The notes under the pieces are model-generated. The model searched no databases, was not told the DNA's origin, and saw only the letters and a list, made by a program, of their open reading frames with translations. The position numbers and the translations under genes were made by a program. Positions 31,763-42,254 of a stretch of 64,000 nt of DNA are shown here, piece by piece. Origin of the DNA: Adenophora triphylla var. japonica (taxonomy: Eukaryota > Streptophyta > Magnoliopsida > Asterales > Campanulaceae); assembly GCA_022495995.1 (NCBI GenBank), contig JAFEMH010001471.1, positions 1 to 64,000 of the forward strand, in the 5' to 3' direction. Position 1 is the first letter of the stretch, and every line of letters begins with the position of its first letter.

Positions 31763-32258
31763 AGTAAGATGCTAACGACCAAGGTACGATTGAATGTTTA
31801 AAGTGAGAAGGAGGGGTGGAGGATTTTCTTCAGCATTGGATTGCCAAGAAGCGGATTGGTGGTGACAGAGAGAGCTATAGAAGAAGAAGAAGAAATCAGA
31901 GGGTTGTGGAGAAAACCTAATGTGGGTATTACTCTGTAACACCCGATTTAATTGCATATCATTTCATATATATTTTTATGATTTATTTTGTGTTAGTTTT
32001 TAACATTTTAGTGACTTATTTGACCTATTAAAATATGTTAATAAATTTATATGAATAAGTTAATGACCAAATGAAACAAATAGGAGTTAATTAGGTTATC
32101 GCGTATTTATTAGAATTTAATAAAAAAACCTATCAAATAAAATAAGATTGTAAAGTGTATCAGTTAAAACTTCAAGAATTTAATTGTAATAGACTATTCT
32201 TGGAGGGGTGTAGGTGTAAATTGAACCAAAATATAATAACAATGAAGATATTTCTCTC
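31763..32258. other. AT-rich spacer
   Basis: No gene. TGTAACACCCG at 31951 resembles an LTR start but no partner is visible. The left end of the CACTA remnant must lie in or near this stretch. Confidence 0.4.
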
Positions 32259-32402
32259 AGGAGACTTCATTTTGAAGCTTGTCTTTCTATCCCTCCGTCC
32301 CTTGCGAGAACAGGGCTTCTTCTTAGCCTAAGGAGACTTCATTTTGAAGCTTGTCTTTCTATCCCTCCGTCCCTTGCGAGAACAGGGCTTCTTCTTAGCC
32401 TA
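32259..32402 (+). repeat. 72-bp direct tandem duplication
   Basis: Two essentially identical 72-bp copies (32259-32330, 32331-32402), beginning AGGAGACTTCATTTTGAAGC. Confidence 0.95.
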
Positions 32403-32566
32403 AGATTTCACCACTCCTGTTGCTTGAAGCCTCTTTTCTCCAAGTCCCGAATGGTAAATTTACCTAATTTATTATCCGTTTGTAAATTAAGCAATACTCT
32501 ATTTGATTCATACATTGTTATTATTTGATGAAATTTTGAAGTTTTAATTTTTTTTTTATATGTTAA

Positions 32567-33368
32567 GCGAAAGAAACACGGAGATGATCAGGCTGATGCA
32601 GCTGCTGTGTTTATGGCTACACATACTGCGGAGGCTCCTAATGGCTCAGGGCTACAATGGGTTAACCCTTATTACCAGACCCTTTATGTAAGTGTTAATA
32701 GTATTTTCTATTAATAAATTATAAATTATTTAGTTAAAGAAATATTATTTTCTACCATAGTGTATAATGTTTTTTTTTTCCCAGGAAGAGTATGATAGGC
32801 GTGCTCGTGACGAGGCTATTGAAGAAGAAGAAAGTATGGAGCCTGAGAGCACCGAGCGGCCCGCCTTTCGTGAAAAGATTTGGGCGGCCATTATCCTCCG
32901 AGACAAGCAACAAAGGGAGACCGGTTGCCTGGAGTCGGAGGACATGGCGCTGGGTATTTTAACATGTCATTCCGCAGCCCTACTACGCAGTACTTTTCTT
33001 CTTCTTCCTCCGGCAGTCAGCATGTGGATCAAGAGGCGTTCGATGATCGGGTTCAGAGAGAGGTTCAAAGGCAAGTGGAGCAGATGCAGAGCCAGATGCA
33101 GAGCCAGGTGCAGGCCGAGGTGCAGACCCAGGTGCAGGCCCAGGTGCAGAGCATATTGGAGGAACGTCTTCGGGAAGAGCGAGAACTTCAGCAAAGCTAG
33201 TTTGAGCAGCGCATGTAACAATACTTGGACACCATGAATTTGCAACCACAGCAACCTAATAGTGGTAATGCTTCTGACTCATCAGTCGGTCAATACCTTA
33301 GGCGATGTGGCGGTGGCGGTAGCGGTAGCGGCAGCGGCAGCGGTAGCGCTTGTGGTCGTGGTCATTAA
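32567..33368 (+). pseudogene. CACTA-associated protein (Transposase_24-like), broken
   Basis: Exon 1 about 32567-32690 (KKHGDDQADAAAVFMATHT...) ends in GTAAGT; exon 2 starts at 32785 after CCCAG. The sequence resembles the plant En/Spm-associated Transposase_24 family: a charged region (EEYDRRARDEAIEEEES), then a long Gln/Val/Glu coiled coil (VQREVQRQVEQMQSQMQ) and a Gly/Ser tail (about 33311-33350). There is a frame change near 32935. Two nonsense codons near 33198 and 33216 (TAG, TAA) sit in the coiled coil where Gln is expected. It would bind subterminal repeats or assist the main transposase; the TNPD-type transposase itself is not in the window. Family assignment is moderate. Confidence 0.55.
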
Positions 33369-33411
33369 TCATTAATTTTATTTGACATATAATCAAACAA
33401 ACATATTTTGT

Positions 33412-33600
33412 TTCCCTTTCCCTTTCCCTTCCCTTTTCCCCTTTCCCCCTTTCCCTTTTCCCCTTTCCCCTTTCCCTTTCCCCTTTCCCGTTTCGCTTCT
33501 GGTTGTTGGATACAGTTCCCCTTTATTTAATGTTCAAGCGAAACAGTTTCCCTTTCCCCTTTTCCCCTTTCCCTTTCCCCTTACCCCTTTCCAATTTTGC
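33412..33600 (+). repeat. CCCTTTCC microsatellite
   Basis: Two pyrimidine runs of CCCTTT/CCCCTTT repeats (33412-33490, 33550-33590) on the plus strand, separated by an AAGCGAAACAG-containing spacer. Confidence 0.9.
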
Positions 33601-33729
33601 TTGATTTGGATGGTTGTTTCAAGCGAAACAGGTTGTTTCTGTTTCTTTGTATGTTGGAATTTTTTTAAAACAGGTTTGACAGGTTTACAGGTGGTTTACA
33701 AATAAAACAGAATTTTTTTTTAAATCTGG

Positions 33730-34237
33730 ACAGATTACCGACGGAAATTTCCATCGATAAATAATAATAAAAAAATAAATAAAACTTATTACCGATGGAA
33801 ATTTCCGTCGGTAAATAATAAAAAAATATAATAAAACTCATTACCGACGGAAATTTCCGTCGGTAATGAGTTTAGATTTTCGACGGACATTTCCGTCGGT
33901 AAAGTTTAAGATTTCTGACGGATATAGCCGTCAGAAATGATTTTTATTTATTTTTTTAATTATTTACCGACAGAAATTTCCGTCAGTAACTCTCCGGCGA
34001 TGGCTCCGGCAACCGGCCGGCGTACTTCATTGCCGACGGACGGTTTCCGGCGGATTTTTAGGTTTACCGACGGACAATCCGCCGAAAATATCGTCGAAAT
34101 TGGTCCGTCGGTATTACCAACCAATTTTTACCGACGGAATCCGACGGACGAAATCCGTCGGTAATGACCATTTACCGACGAAAATGTGCAATTACAGACG
34201 AAAATTTTCGTCGGTAAAAGGTCATTTTCTAGTAGTG
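33730..34237 (+). repeat. Subterminal inverted repeats of the CACTA remnant
   Basis: At least eight ACCGACGGAAATT / AATTTCCGTCGGT motifs in both orientations, ending in the terminal CTAGTAGTG. These are the expected transposase-binding repeats. Confidence 0.85.
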
Positions 34238-34257
34238 GCTTAAATCAAAATAAGGCG

Positions 34258-35340
34258 TAAGAGTACCTGACGAAGAAGTCATATGGTTTGTAGCGCCGGT
34301 ATCCATGAACCAGTTGGGAGGCAGAGGAGTCAACCCGAGGGTGTGCACTACGGCCTCAACATCTGTTGCTGATGAAGACTCAGAAGTTGCATATGCCTGA
34401 GGAGCCCGTGGGCGGAGAACACTGCTGATAATAGGCTGCCTCGACGGAAAAGAAGGCCTTGGCCAAGATGGGCTAGGACTGGCCGGATATGGACACGGTG
34501 GGACTGCCCAAGGCTAAGCGCCCCATGCAGGTTGCCAAGACTATGCCATAGGTCCATGATTTCCAGAAACAGCGGTAGTAGTTTTTTCCATTTTTACCAC
34601 CGTTTTTTCCATTTTTCTTCTCATTTTTCTGCCCTAAATTATGAGGGCCAATATCGCCTAAACCAGTTGGAGCAAACGACTGCGGAGAAGACGGAATAGG
34701 GTCAGTACTTCGAGTCACCAGGGCTGCTGTTGACACGTTGGCTGTCATTGCTACCTTCTTCTAGAGACCCGCTTCCTCGAGAGTGACCATAGATCTAGCT
34801 TGATATAATTTAGGAAGAGGGTCGATTTATCTGATCATGGTGGCCACTCCGTTGTATGCTTTAGTGAGACCTGAAACCATTTGAAGGACGAGGCGATCGT
34901 TTGAGACGGGGGCCCCGACGTTCTTCAATTGATCCGCCAACTGTTTGAGATGTTGACAATAGGAAGAAGCGGAAGTGAAAGACTCCATGAGATTATGTGA
35001 AAATTCTTGCTCGATTGACACATCATGAGAGTTTTTGTTATCGTAGAAGATGTCCCTCAATCGATCCCAAGTATCCATGGCAGTACTGTCCGGTTCCATG
35101 ACTGTATTAAGAAGATCGGAGGAAATTGTTGTGTAGATCCAACCCAAAACTGTAGCATCGAGGGTATACCATAATTCCCATTCTTCCTCTGTGGAGGGTT
35201 CCGTCATTTTACCCTTTACCGTAGGGATAATATGATGGAGTACCCGAATGGCACGAGAATGTAGCTTGAAAAGCTCCGCCCATGTAGCATACCGGACGTT
35301 TTCTAAATCCAACGTGATACCCACGAGGTTTTGATATTAG
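34258..35340 (-). pseudogene. Ty1/copia gag and start of protease, broken
   Basis: Minus strand. The gag polypeptide region (35324-34827) has WAELFKLHSRAIRVLHHI, LDATVLGWIYTTIS, WDRLRDIFYDNKNS and LADQLKNVGAPVSNDRLVLQ, typical of the copia-type gag (UBN2/Retrotran_gag families). Stops and shifts follow. At 34318-34270 the protease entry motif PNWFMDTGATNHMT can be read, with DTGA as the catalytic Asp loop. The frame then meets the CACTA terminus at 34237, so pol is displaced or lost. Immediately upstream (right) are an initiator-Met-type primer site and LTR sequence. Clearly dead. Confidence 0.85.
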
Positions 35341-35470
35341 AAATTGTCAGTGCCGAATGGAATGGAATCCTGGAAGAAGAAGCCATTAGCAGCCGGAAGA
35401 GCAAGAAGATGGCGGAAATAAGAGTCCTAATACGAGAGGCGAGGCGCAGCGGAAGAAAGAAAGAAACCTA

Positions 35471-35484
35471 GGGCTCTGTTACCA
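35471..35484 (-). other. Primer-binding site of the copia element
   Basis: Minus strand TGGTAACAGAGCCC, one change from the initiator-tRNA-Met complement TGGTATCAGAGCCC used by most plant copia elements. Confidence 0.7.
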
Positions 35485-35485
35485 T

Positions 35486-36210
35486 AAAAGAATTATTTTT
35501 CGCGTTTGATTCACCATTTACAATTACCTTAAATAAGGTTTACAAGAAGAGTCCTAATCTAATCCATGTATAATACTTAAAATCTATCTACAATAACTAC
35601 ACTATACTCCCTCCGTCCCACTTTACTTGGCACCAACTTTTTGGGTGTAGGAATTAAGGAAAAGTGATGTAAGAAAGAGAAAAAGTTAAATGTTGTGAGT
35701 ATGAAGAATTAAATAGGAGAGAGAATGAGTGGGAGGAATAGTTAGGAGAGAGAATGTTGTGAGTGTAAAAGTGAAGTAGGAGAGAGAATGAGTGGAGGAA
35801 ATAGTGAATATTCTTTTCCATTTTGGGCAGTGCCAAGTGAAGTGGGACGACCCAAAATGGAAATTAGTGCCAAGTGAAGTGGGACGGAGGGAGTATATCC
35901 CTAATCATATCATATATGATATATTCCTAATAATCTGGAACGAATGAGATATAGTGATATAATTTAACATGTTTATCCTCTTATGAAATTACAAGATTAT
36001 TGTTGTTGCACTACAAAAGTGTTATCAATATTATATAAAATTGAAAATTTTATATAATTTCATGTAATTGCTTAAGAACAAATAGAGAGAATATTATTAG
36101 AGATTTTTATAATAAATGCCAAAAAATTTGAAACTTACGGGGATAATTAATTTTGATCAAAATTAAAATGAATTAAAAACAAAATAAATCAAAATATTTT
36201 TTCGCCATAG
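35486..36210 (-). repeat. Copia 5' LTR region (outer end not resolved)
   Basis: AT-rich sequence to the right of the primer site, interrupted by a Stowaway MITE at 35607-35893; it includes palindromic CATATCATATATGATATA. I could not place the LTR start. Confidence 0.4.
35607..35893 (+). mobile_element. Stowaway MITE (287 bp) in the copia LTR
   Basis: Terminal inverted repeats CTCCCTCCGTCCCACTT / AAGTGGGACGGAGGGAG flanked by TA (35605-35606, 35894-35895). No coding capacity. Confidence 0.95.
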
Positions 36211-36217
36211 AGAGATA

Positions 36218-36490
36218 CTCCCTCTGTCCCATAAAACATTACCCCTTTTACTATTTTGGGCGTCCCACTTTAAAGTCCCACTTTCCTAAAAAGGAAAAAA
36301 AATTTACTATTCTCTCCACTCATTCTCTCTCCTCCCACTCACAACACTTTTCAAATTTACTATTCTCTCCACTCATTCTCTCTCCTCCCACTCACAACAC
36401 ATACTTTAATAACATTATTTCTTATTTTCCGTTCTCAATAGTAAAGAGGTAAAGTTCTCCGGGACGGAGGGAGTTCCGGGACGGAGGGAG
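36218..36490 (+). mobile_element. Stowaway MITE (273 bp)
   Basis: CTCCCTCTGTCCCATAAAAC to GGGACGGAGGGAG with flanking TA. The right terminus GGGACGGAGGGAG is duplicated in tandem (36460-36490), and an internal ACTATTCTCTCCACTCATTC block is also repeated. Confidence 0.93.
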
Positions 36491-36734
36491 TATATGATTT
36501 AGAGCTACAATGCATATTTGTAATTATTTAATTTGAAAAGTCATGAAATTTTGATATATAGTGGCGCAATTGTGGGATATAATGAGAGTAACGGATGTGA
36601 ATTATTGATATCGCGTATGGAACGGCTAAAAATGTTCGATTTAAAAAAAATGAAAAAGATAATTTTGTATTCACAAATAAATAAGAGGAGAAAGAAATGG
36701 AGGTTTTTTTTTTCGTAAAATCTAGGGAGAAACA

Positions 36735-37226
36735 CGTTTCTCCATAAGTTATGGAGAAACGGGTTACGGGTATCCAAAACCTTTTGAAAGGATATCCAGA
36801 AACTTTTTGTATTGGCCATGACCTTGTCCCATGGTTATTTCTGGATATCAGTCTCAAAGGTTCTGGATATCCAGAACCCTTTGAAAGGATATCCAGAAGC
36901 TTATGAAAGTGATATCCAGAAACCTTCAAAATGATATCCAGAAACTTTCAAAATGTTTCTGGATATTCATTTGATGGTTTCTGGATATACATTTGAAGGT
37001 TTCTGGATATCCAGAAACCTTCAATAAGCAATTTCTGGTCTTGGCCTTTGATTTGGCTTCAAATCTATTTTTTCTGGATATCCGCCCAAAGGCTTCTGGA
37101 TATCCGTTCCAAAGCTTCTGGATATCCAGAACCCTTTGAGACTGATATCCAGAAATTTTCTTCTGGTTATCAAACGTATAGCTTCTGGCTATTAAAAACG
37201 CGTTTCTCCATAGTTATGGAGAAATG
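36735..37226. mobile_element. Foldback-like element of TTCTGGATATCCAGAA palindromes
   Basis: Bounded by two hairpins, CGTTTCTCCATAA-G-TTATGGAGAAACG (36735-36761) and its relative at 37201-37226. Between them the 16-bp palindrome TTCTGGATATCCAGAA and half-sites recur many times. An inverted copy of about 39 bp pairs 36848-36886 with 37119-37158. No coding sequence and no recognised superfamily. Confidence 0.7.
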
Positions 37227-37239
37227 CATTTCTCAGCAG

Positions 37240-37730
37240 ACCTACTCATTTTTTTTTCTTTTGTTGTATGGCCCGTTTAATTTTGATGAGAAAGTTAAAA
37301 ATTTACTTATCATATATTCATTCGTCTTCAAACCCTAGCCCCTCCTTCACCGCCGTCTTGCAACCATTGATTTCAATGGATCCGCCATTTTTGAAGGAGA
37401 CAAACCTAGATTCCATGGTTTCATTGCCCGTATATGATACGCTGGCGGCGATTCCTTCTCTTCTTGTCGCCGAATCAAAATATCCATCCCCTGATTCGCC
37501 GAATTCCGAAGTTTTTTTGTCAATTTCTCGATCCTATCACGGAATGGTCGTTCCCGATAGGCCGTCCCCTTACAACGATCACTCCGGTTCATTTTTTTAA
37601 ACTTTGGTTGACATGTTTCAACATCATATAACTGAGTGCTTTTAAACTAAATTTCAGCCTTGTTATCTTGTTAATTGGGTATAAGGCAGGTTTTATGGCA
37701 TTTGAATGTGGCCTGATCACACCACTTTTT
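37240..37730. other. Spacer with one unassigned short ORF
   Basis: A plus-strand frame from 37376 to 37600 (about 74 residues, Pro/Ser-rich, starting MDPPFLKETNLDSM) lies after a T-rich stretch. I recognise no domain, and there is no intron or partner exon. It could be a captured gene fragment or chance. Confidence 0.25.
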
Positions 37731-37731
37731 T

Positions 37732-38073
37732 TTATCTAAAAATTGTACTCTTACTCACACCCATGCTATTTGCTAAGTTTCGAATAGTACCTCTTTTATG
37801 AAAAGGTATTGCTTTCAACTTTCCAACATCTACTTCGATTTTTTTACTTGTAAATCTACCTTCTCTCTTTGTAGGTAAAGAAATCGGTCGTTGTGCTTGC
37901 ATCTGCCTCTTCACACTCACCCAGAATCTGAAGATGCTAGATCTGAATATTCCAAACTTGAAGATAGCTTCATCAACTTTTGATTTTGGAAGCATTCCAC
38001 CTTTTGCTGAAATTGATATGAATTGTGCAATCATAAACCTTTTCTCCTTGGGAATATCTTTAAGATGGACCAT
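37732..38073 (-). pseudogene. Mariner-like transposase N-terminal fragment
   Basis: Minus strand, 113 codons with ATG at 38073. The end carries KLKAIPFHKRGTIRNLANSM then GVSKSTIFR, matching the second helix-turn-helix of plant mariner-like transposases (IPLSKRTTIRSLA-type). The beginning (RFMIAQFISISAKGGML) fits the first DNA-binding helix region. The DDD catalytic domain is missing, so only the DNA-binding half remains. Plant mariner-like elements are the autonomous partners of Stowaway MITEs, at least five of which lie in this window. No terminal repeats were found around it. Confidence 0.65.
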
Positions 38074-38299
38074 TTTAGGTTTTTTTTTTTTGGTACCAGG
38101 AAAACTGAAGAAACTGATGGGTGATTTATTTATAGTAGGTTGTATTTGTAATTAGGGGTATATTTTAACTTTTGGATCAAATTTGAAAAGTTAGAGGGAA
38201 CTCCAAGTTTTAAATGATGTTGTAGCCAGAACCAGTAATTTTCATGTTGTAAAAATATATTACTATTATCAAGTTTAAGGTATTTACATTCACTAGTAC

Positions 38300-38620
38300 A
38301 GATTTGAGCTTAGATAGCGCTTTTTTTTAGCTTAGATAGCGCTTATAAGCGCTATCTAAGCTAGCGCTATGCAAGTTAGCATAGCGCTTGTATAAGCGCT
38401 ATCTAAGCTTTCAAACTAAGATAGCGCTTTTAAAAAGCGCTATCTAAGAATTTTTTTTATTTTGAAAAAAATCAACTTACATAGCGTTTTTTATGCGCTA
38501 CATAAGCTCTCGAACTTAGATAGCATTTTTAAAAAGAGCTATCTAAGCACTTCTTTTATTTTTTTTAGAAATCAACTTCCATAGCGCTTTTAAAAAGTGC
38601 TATGCAAGCAAGCGCTACGC
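38300..38620. repeat. Left subterminal repeats of the CACTA element
   Basis: About ten TAGATAGCGC/GCGCTATCTA or ATAGCGC motifs, often paired as AGCGC-TTATAA-GCGCT hairpins. Confidence 0.9.
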
Positions 38621-39104
38621 AAGTTAAATTTCATTTTTTTTCCGGCTGCACCTATTTTAAATTATATAAAAATAAAAATTAATATGCACCTATTTTAAAT
38701 TTTATAAAAAATAATAGAAACTAACAATCATCACATTCAACAATAATAATATACCTTTCATTTATTTACACAACAATAATTGTTACAATCATCCAAAAGA
38801 GTTATACTAACAAGAGTAAAAAAATATTTTTTCTCTCAATCATCAATATCATTAATATTACAATCAACACTATTTAGAACCAAAAATTTTTGTAATGCCT
38901 ATTTTCTATTACTTCCCCCCATCTTCTCCTTAAGAAACCGGTTATACAAGTATCCTGCCCAATTAATCTGAAAAATCTGCATTTTTCTCGAATAATAACA
39001 CTTGAGTCGGTTTGTATGGACAAACTGTACCAAAAAAATTACAAGAAAAATATTTATTAGAAACAACATTATTGAAAAAAAATTAAGCCAAAATACACGT
39101 GCCC

Positions 39105-39186
39105 AACAGCAACAACAACAACAACAACAGCAAAACAGCAAAAGCAAAATAGCAACAGCAAAACAACAACAACAGCAACAGCAAAA
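39105..39186 (+). repeat. CAA/CAG microsatellite, left
   Basis: CAACAACAACAACAACAGC-type repeat. A similar block lies at 44393-44545 near the other end of the same element. The Gln-rich frame is repeat-derived. Confidence 0.9.
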
Positions 39187-39410
39187 TGATCTTCCCACTT
39201 TTTACTAAAACTACGAATGAACTTTGAGCAATAATTTTAGATTGATTTAATTATTCTAATGAAAATCTAAAACTTGTTATTGATAGTATTGTCGATGATG
39301 TATCAATAACAAGTTTTAGATTTTCATTTATAATTAAATCAACCTAAAATTATTGCTCAAATTTCCTTTGTAGTAACGGAAAAAGGTGGGAAGATCATTT
39401 TGGGATGGAG
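39186..39410. mobile_element. Foldback Stowaway-like MITE, left end lost
   Basis: A long palindrome with arms around AAATGATCTTCCCAC...AATAATTTTAGATTGATT and its complement meets near 39290. The right end is GGGATGGAG followed by TA; the left terminus is replaced by CAA repeats. Confidence 0.75.
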
Positions 39411-39414
39411 TATA

Positions 39415-41210
39415 AAAGATGGCACACAATGCTACTAATATAAAGATTCAACTTACAGCTCAAGTAAGACATCAATCCCTGCATTGCTCTCCTCAGTGTC
39501 GTGCTCAGCACGAAGTTGAGCAATCAATTTTGTGTCAGTCAAACCAAAGATTGTCGCCAATGGTTGTTGGAATGGCCAGGAGTGCCCGGGAGAAAGCATC
39601 GATAGCATGAGACTTTTCCCCCATGTGTCTTTCGTGCCAGCTCATCCACAACCTTTGCCATAACCATCTCCGGCCATCCACCTCCAAGCGTAACCCGGCT
39701 ATCAATCACTGTCGAGACAAAGACACACGTAGCGTCATGCAAAGATCTTTCTCGCCTCATCAAGCACATGAAAACTTCAATGAAGAAAAACAGTATCACA
39801 TACAATTACGTCGAGTAAGGATCCACATTCACAAGTTAATGGAAGCCGGAAAAATACAAATGTAAACATACACCGCAGACATACCAGAAATGTATGGTAT
39901 ATAAATCAAGCATAGTGACACAATTCAAGAGCATGCAATTATAGCGGTGATCTGAATCATGTGCCATCGGCACATCCAATGAAGTAGTCAATAGTTTTGC
40001 ATCTTCAAAATAGAACTAAAAATTATCACCTAAGCACTGGTTTTCCGTCAAGGTTGAGTTCTTTAGAAGCCAGCAGGACTACATTATAAAATGGGCCTTC
40101 CTAAAAAAGTTCATGTAGTTGTTAAGGATCCATTTATAGAAATTATAGGCATTAGGAATCAGCAGCAACGCATTGGTGTTGATTTCTAATGCAAGATATT
40201 TCTTTATTTGGATCCTTAACAAGTTCCATATGGGGGGGGGACTTGTAAGCAGGATCCATAAAAAATTATGTGAATTGGCATCATAACCCCATAAAAGGGA
40301 GATATTCAAAAAAGGTTCGAGTGGAACCCTTGCTCCAACACTTATTATCACATTAAAAACTAAGATGGATGAAAAGCCAATTAAGCCTTTTGGTAAGGCA
40401 TTCTGACCCCAAATCAAGCATCCTTGTCCAAATAATGACGCTTTAACTAAAATTCTCATCTCCATCCATCTTATCAAAGTATAGCCTAAATACACTCAGA
40501 GTCAAGTTGCCAGGTTCCACACAAATTTTAAGTGGAAATTTACTTGCTCATTGGTCTTGTACAAGAACTCACAGATCCAGAGCACAGCTTCAAATCATTT
40601 AAGACCATATCTCCAATCCAATTGCTTAATAAAGTTGAAACTTAATAAACAATGCTATTAAGAATAAAAGATTATAGATGGCAATTGGACCTAGTAAATG
40701 GATTACCAAAGACCATGTCTAAATCTTGCAGATGCAAAGGCAAAATATGCACAAGTGTGTCCATGCCTCTGTGTATATGATTAATGAAGTTAAAATTAGA
40801 ACCGACTCAGGTATGACATAACTAAAAAGAATAGACTAGAATCATGTTAGTAGTAGAATATCTAAAGGAATGAGTAAGAAAATAAAAAACATTATGGTGA
40901 AGTACCTTGCACCTCTCAAAACTATGGTGCATGCCTGACCCATTTCCACCCCAGAAAAGTGGATTAACTTGTCCTCACCGATCATAATTTCCTCAATGAG
41001 CTTGCAGTGCCCAAGTTTAACAGACTCTGGATTGTCAAAGGTCGATGCAATTTCACCGCCAGTAACCAATCCCAGGCGCTCAATACCCCCAAAATCAGCA
41101 TGTTCTATGGCAAGTATTTCAGCATCTGCAAATAGTTCCTCAGGAAAGTAAAAATTTCACCGCCAGTAACCAATCCCAGGCGCTCAATACCCCAAAAATC
41201 AGCATGCTCA
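39415..41210 (-). pseudogene. CCT2: Captured fragment of the CCT2 chaperonin subunit gene (TCP-1 beta)
   Basis: Minus-strand exon pieces: 41140-40905 ([20 protein letters not shown] then [42 protein letters not shown]) and 39790-39430 (SLHDATC...LGGGWPEMVMAKVVDELARK, AIDAFSRALLAIPTTIGDN, IAQLRAEHDTEESNAGIDV). CCT2 is a subunit of the cytosolic TRiC/CCT ring that folds actin and tubulin. The fragment spans the apical and lower equatorial regions; the N-terminal half and the C-terminus are absent. At least three frameshifts (near 39768, 39606 and 39540) show it cannot make CCT2. A 5' piece of the first exon is repeated about 100 bp away (41050-41105 and 41151-41208). It lies wholly inside the CACTA element. 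Confidence 0.88.
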
Positions 41211-41406
41211 CTATTTTCTTTTGTATCCTTTCCCGTTAACAGGGTGAACGAGGTAATAATTGTGGGTAGATATGGATACTAAGGACATACTGCCATGTAA
41301 GGATAAAGAAATTATGGTATTAAGAACTGTCAAAACAAAGCATTATTTTGCTCCATTTACCGACATAATATTAGTATGCAGGTGCACACAGATATACACA
41401 TATATA

Positions 41407-41450
41407 AACACGCACACACACACACACATATACTCCTCTCTGTCCCACGT
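41407..41450 (+). repeat. CA microsatellite and partial Stowaway end
   Basis: CACACACACACACACA (to about 41428) followed by TACTCCTCTCTGTCCCACGT, a left Stowaway-like terminus with no right partner identified. Confidence 0.6.
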
Positions 41451-41862
41451 GAGTGTAGACTTCCCAAAATGGCTAAGTTTTTATTATTTTAAATTCAATG
41501 GGGGACCCACTTGTCATACACACAACACCTTTACGTGGTGGGGTAAGGGTGGAGGTGGGCCGGCATACAGAGCTTATCAAGTGGTCCACTTGCAGCGATA
41601 CACATGGCTTGGCTAAAAAATCAAAAAAGAGCTGCAGATGGTCGCCAACAGGTAGGTACATACACAGGTACAGAGCAACCAGTAAATAGAGCCACCACGC
41701 TGCCAGCATGTGACTTGTCACATGATCAAGCTAATATCGAGAAACACCCTACTTGTTTCATTTGTGACGCATGTTTTTACGGCCACCAAGTGTTCACTTC
41801 ATCCATCAGGTGCAAATCACATGGTTTTCTGGCACCCACAGGAAATCCACTTTTCCACCCTC

Positions 41863-41867
<5 letters not shown>

Positions 41868-41919
<52 letters not shown>

Positions 41920-41932
41920 GAGAGAGAGAGAG
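41868..41932 (+). repeat. Self-complementary (CT)n(AT)n(AG)n microsatellite
   Basis: About 20 CT units, five AT units and about seven AG units; the two ends are complementary and could fold. Confidence 0.9.
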
Positions 41933-42106
41933 ATTTACTTCAGCAACCCTCCCCCAAGAACTTACCTTGAACAGTGTGAAACCTTAATAGTCCTGCACAG
42001 AGCAGAAATAGCCACAAAGGAAGAGAGAGGGAGAGATCATTTAGTAGTCTGCAGAAGACAGAATTGAACCTGTAGCTCACAGGACCACACATACAAAAAA
42101 CAAATA

Positions 42107-42252
42107 CTCCCTTCTGTCCCAAAAGAGTCACATTTGACAACTCAAGCTTTAAAGAATGTAGCTTGCTTGTACCTTCTTAACTAAAATTATAACCTCTTTT
42201 AGAAGTATGACTAACATAAAAGTGCGACTCTTTTTTTTTGGGATGGAAGGAG
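42107..42252 (+). mobile_element. Stowaway MITE (146 bp) inside the CACTA element
   Basis: CTCCCTTCTGTCCCAAAAG to TTTTTGGGATGGAAGGAG flanked by TA. It inserted next to a captured exon (42257-42345). Confidence 0.9.
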
Positions 42253-42254
42253 TA

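Larger units (their letters stand above)
32403..34237 (+). mobile_element. CACTA transposon remnant, 3' part
   Basis: Ends at 34237 with TTTTCTAGTAGTG, the complement of CACTACTAGAAAA. Subterminal ACCGACGGAAATTT/AAATTTCCGTCGGT motifs fill 33730-34220. A Tnp-like gene fragment lies at 32567-33368. The partner terminus is absent, so the left end is truncated. Confidence 0.8.

Noticed and set aside
31951..31975. TGTAACACCCG as an LTR start
   Set aside because: No matching end, partner LTR or primer site was found.
32983..33254. Minus-strand Pro/Ala/Gly and Leu/His repeat ORFs
   Set aside because: Complement of the coiled-coil Gln/Val codons of the CACTA-associated gene on the plus strand.
38309..38620. 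AGCGC hairpins as a small RNA gene
   Set aside because: Matched by the same motif at the other terminus; they are CACTA subterminal repeats.
39002..39208. Gln-rich ORF (and the similar one at 44306-44548)
   Set aside because: Translation of a CAA microsatellite inside a CACTA element; no conserved context.
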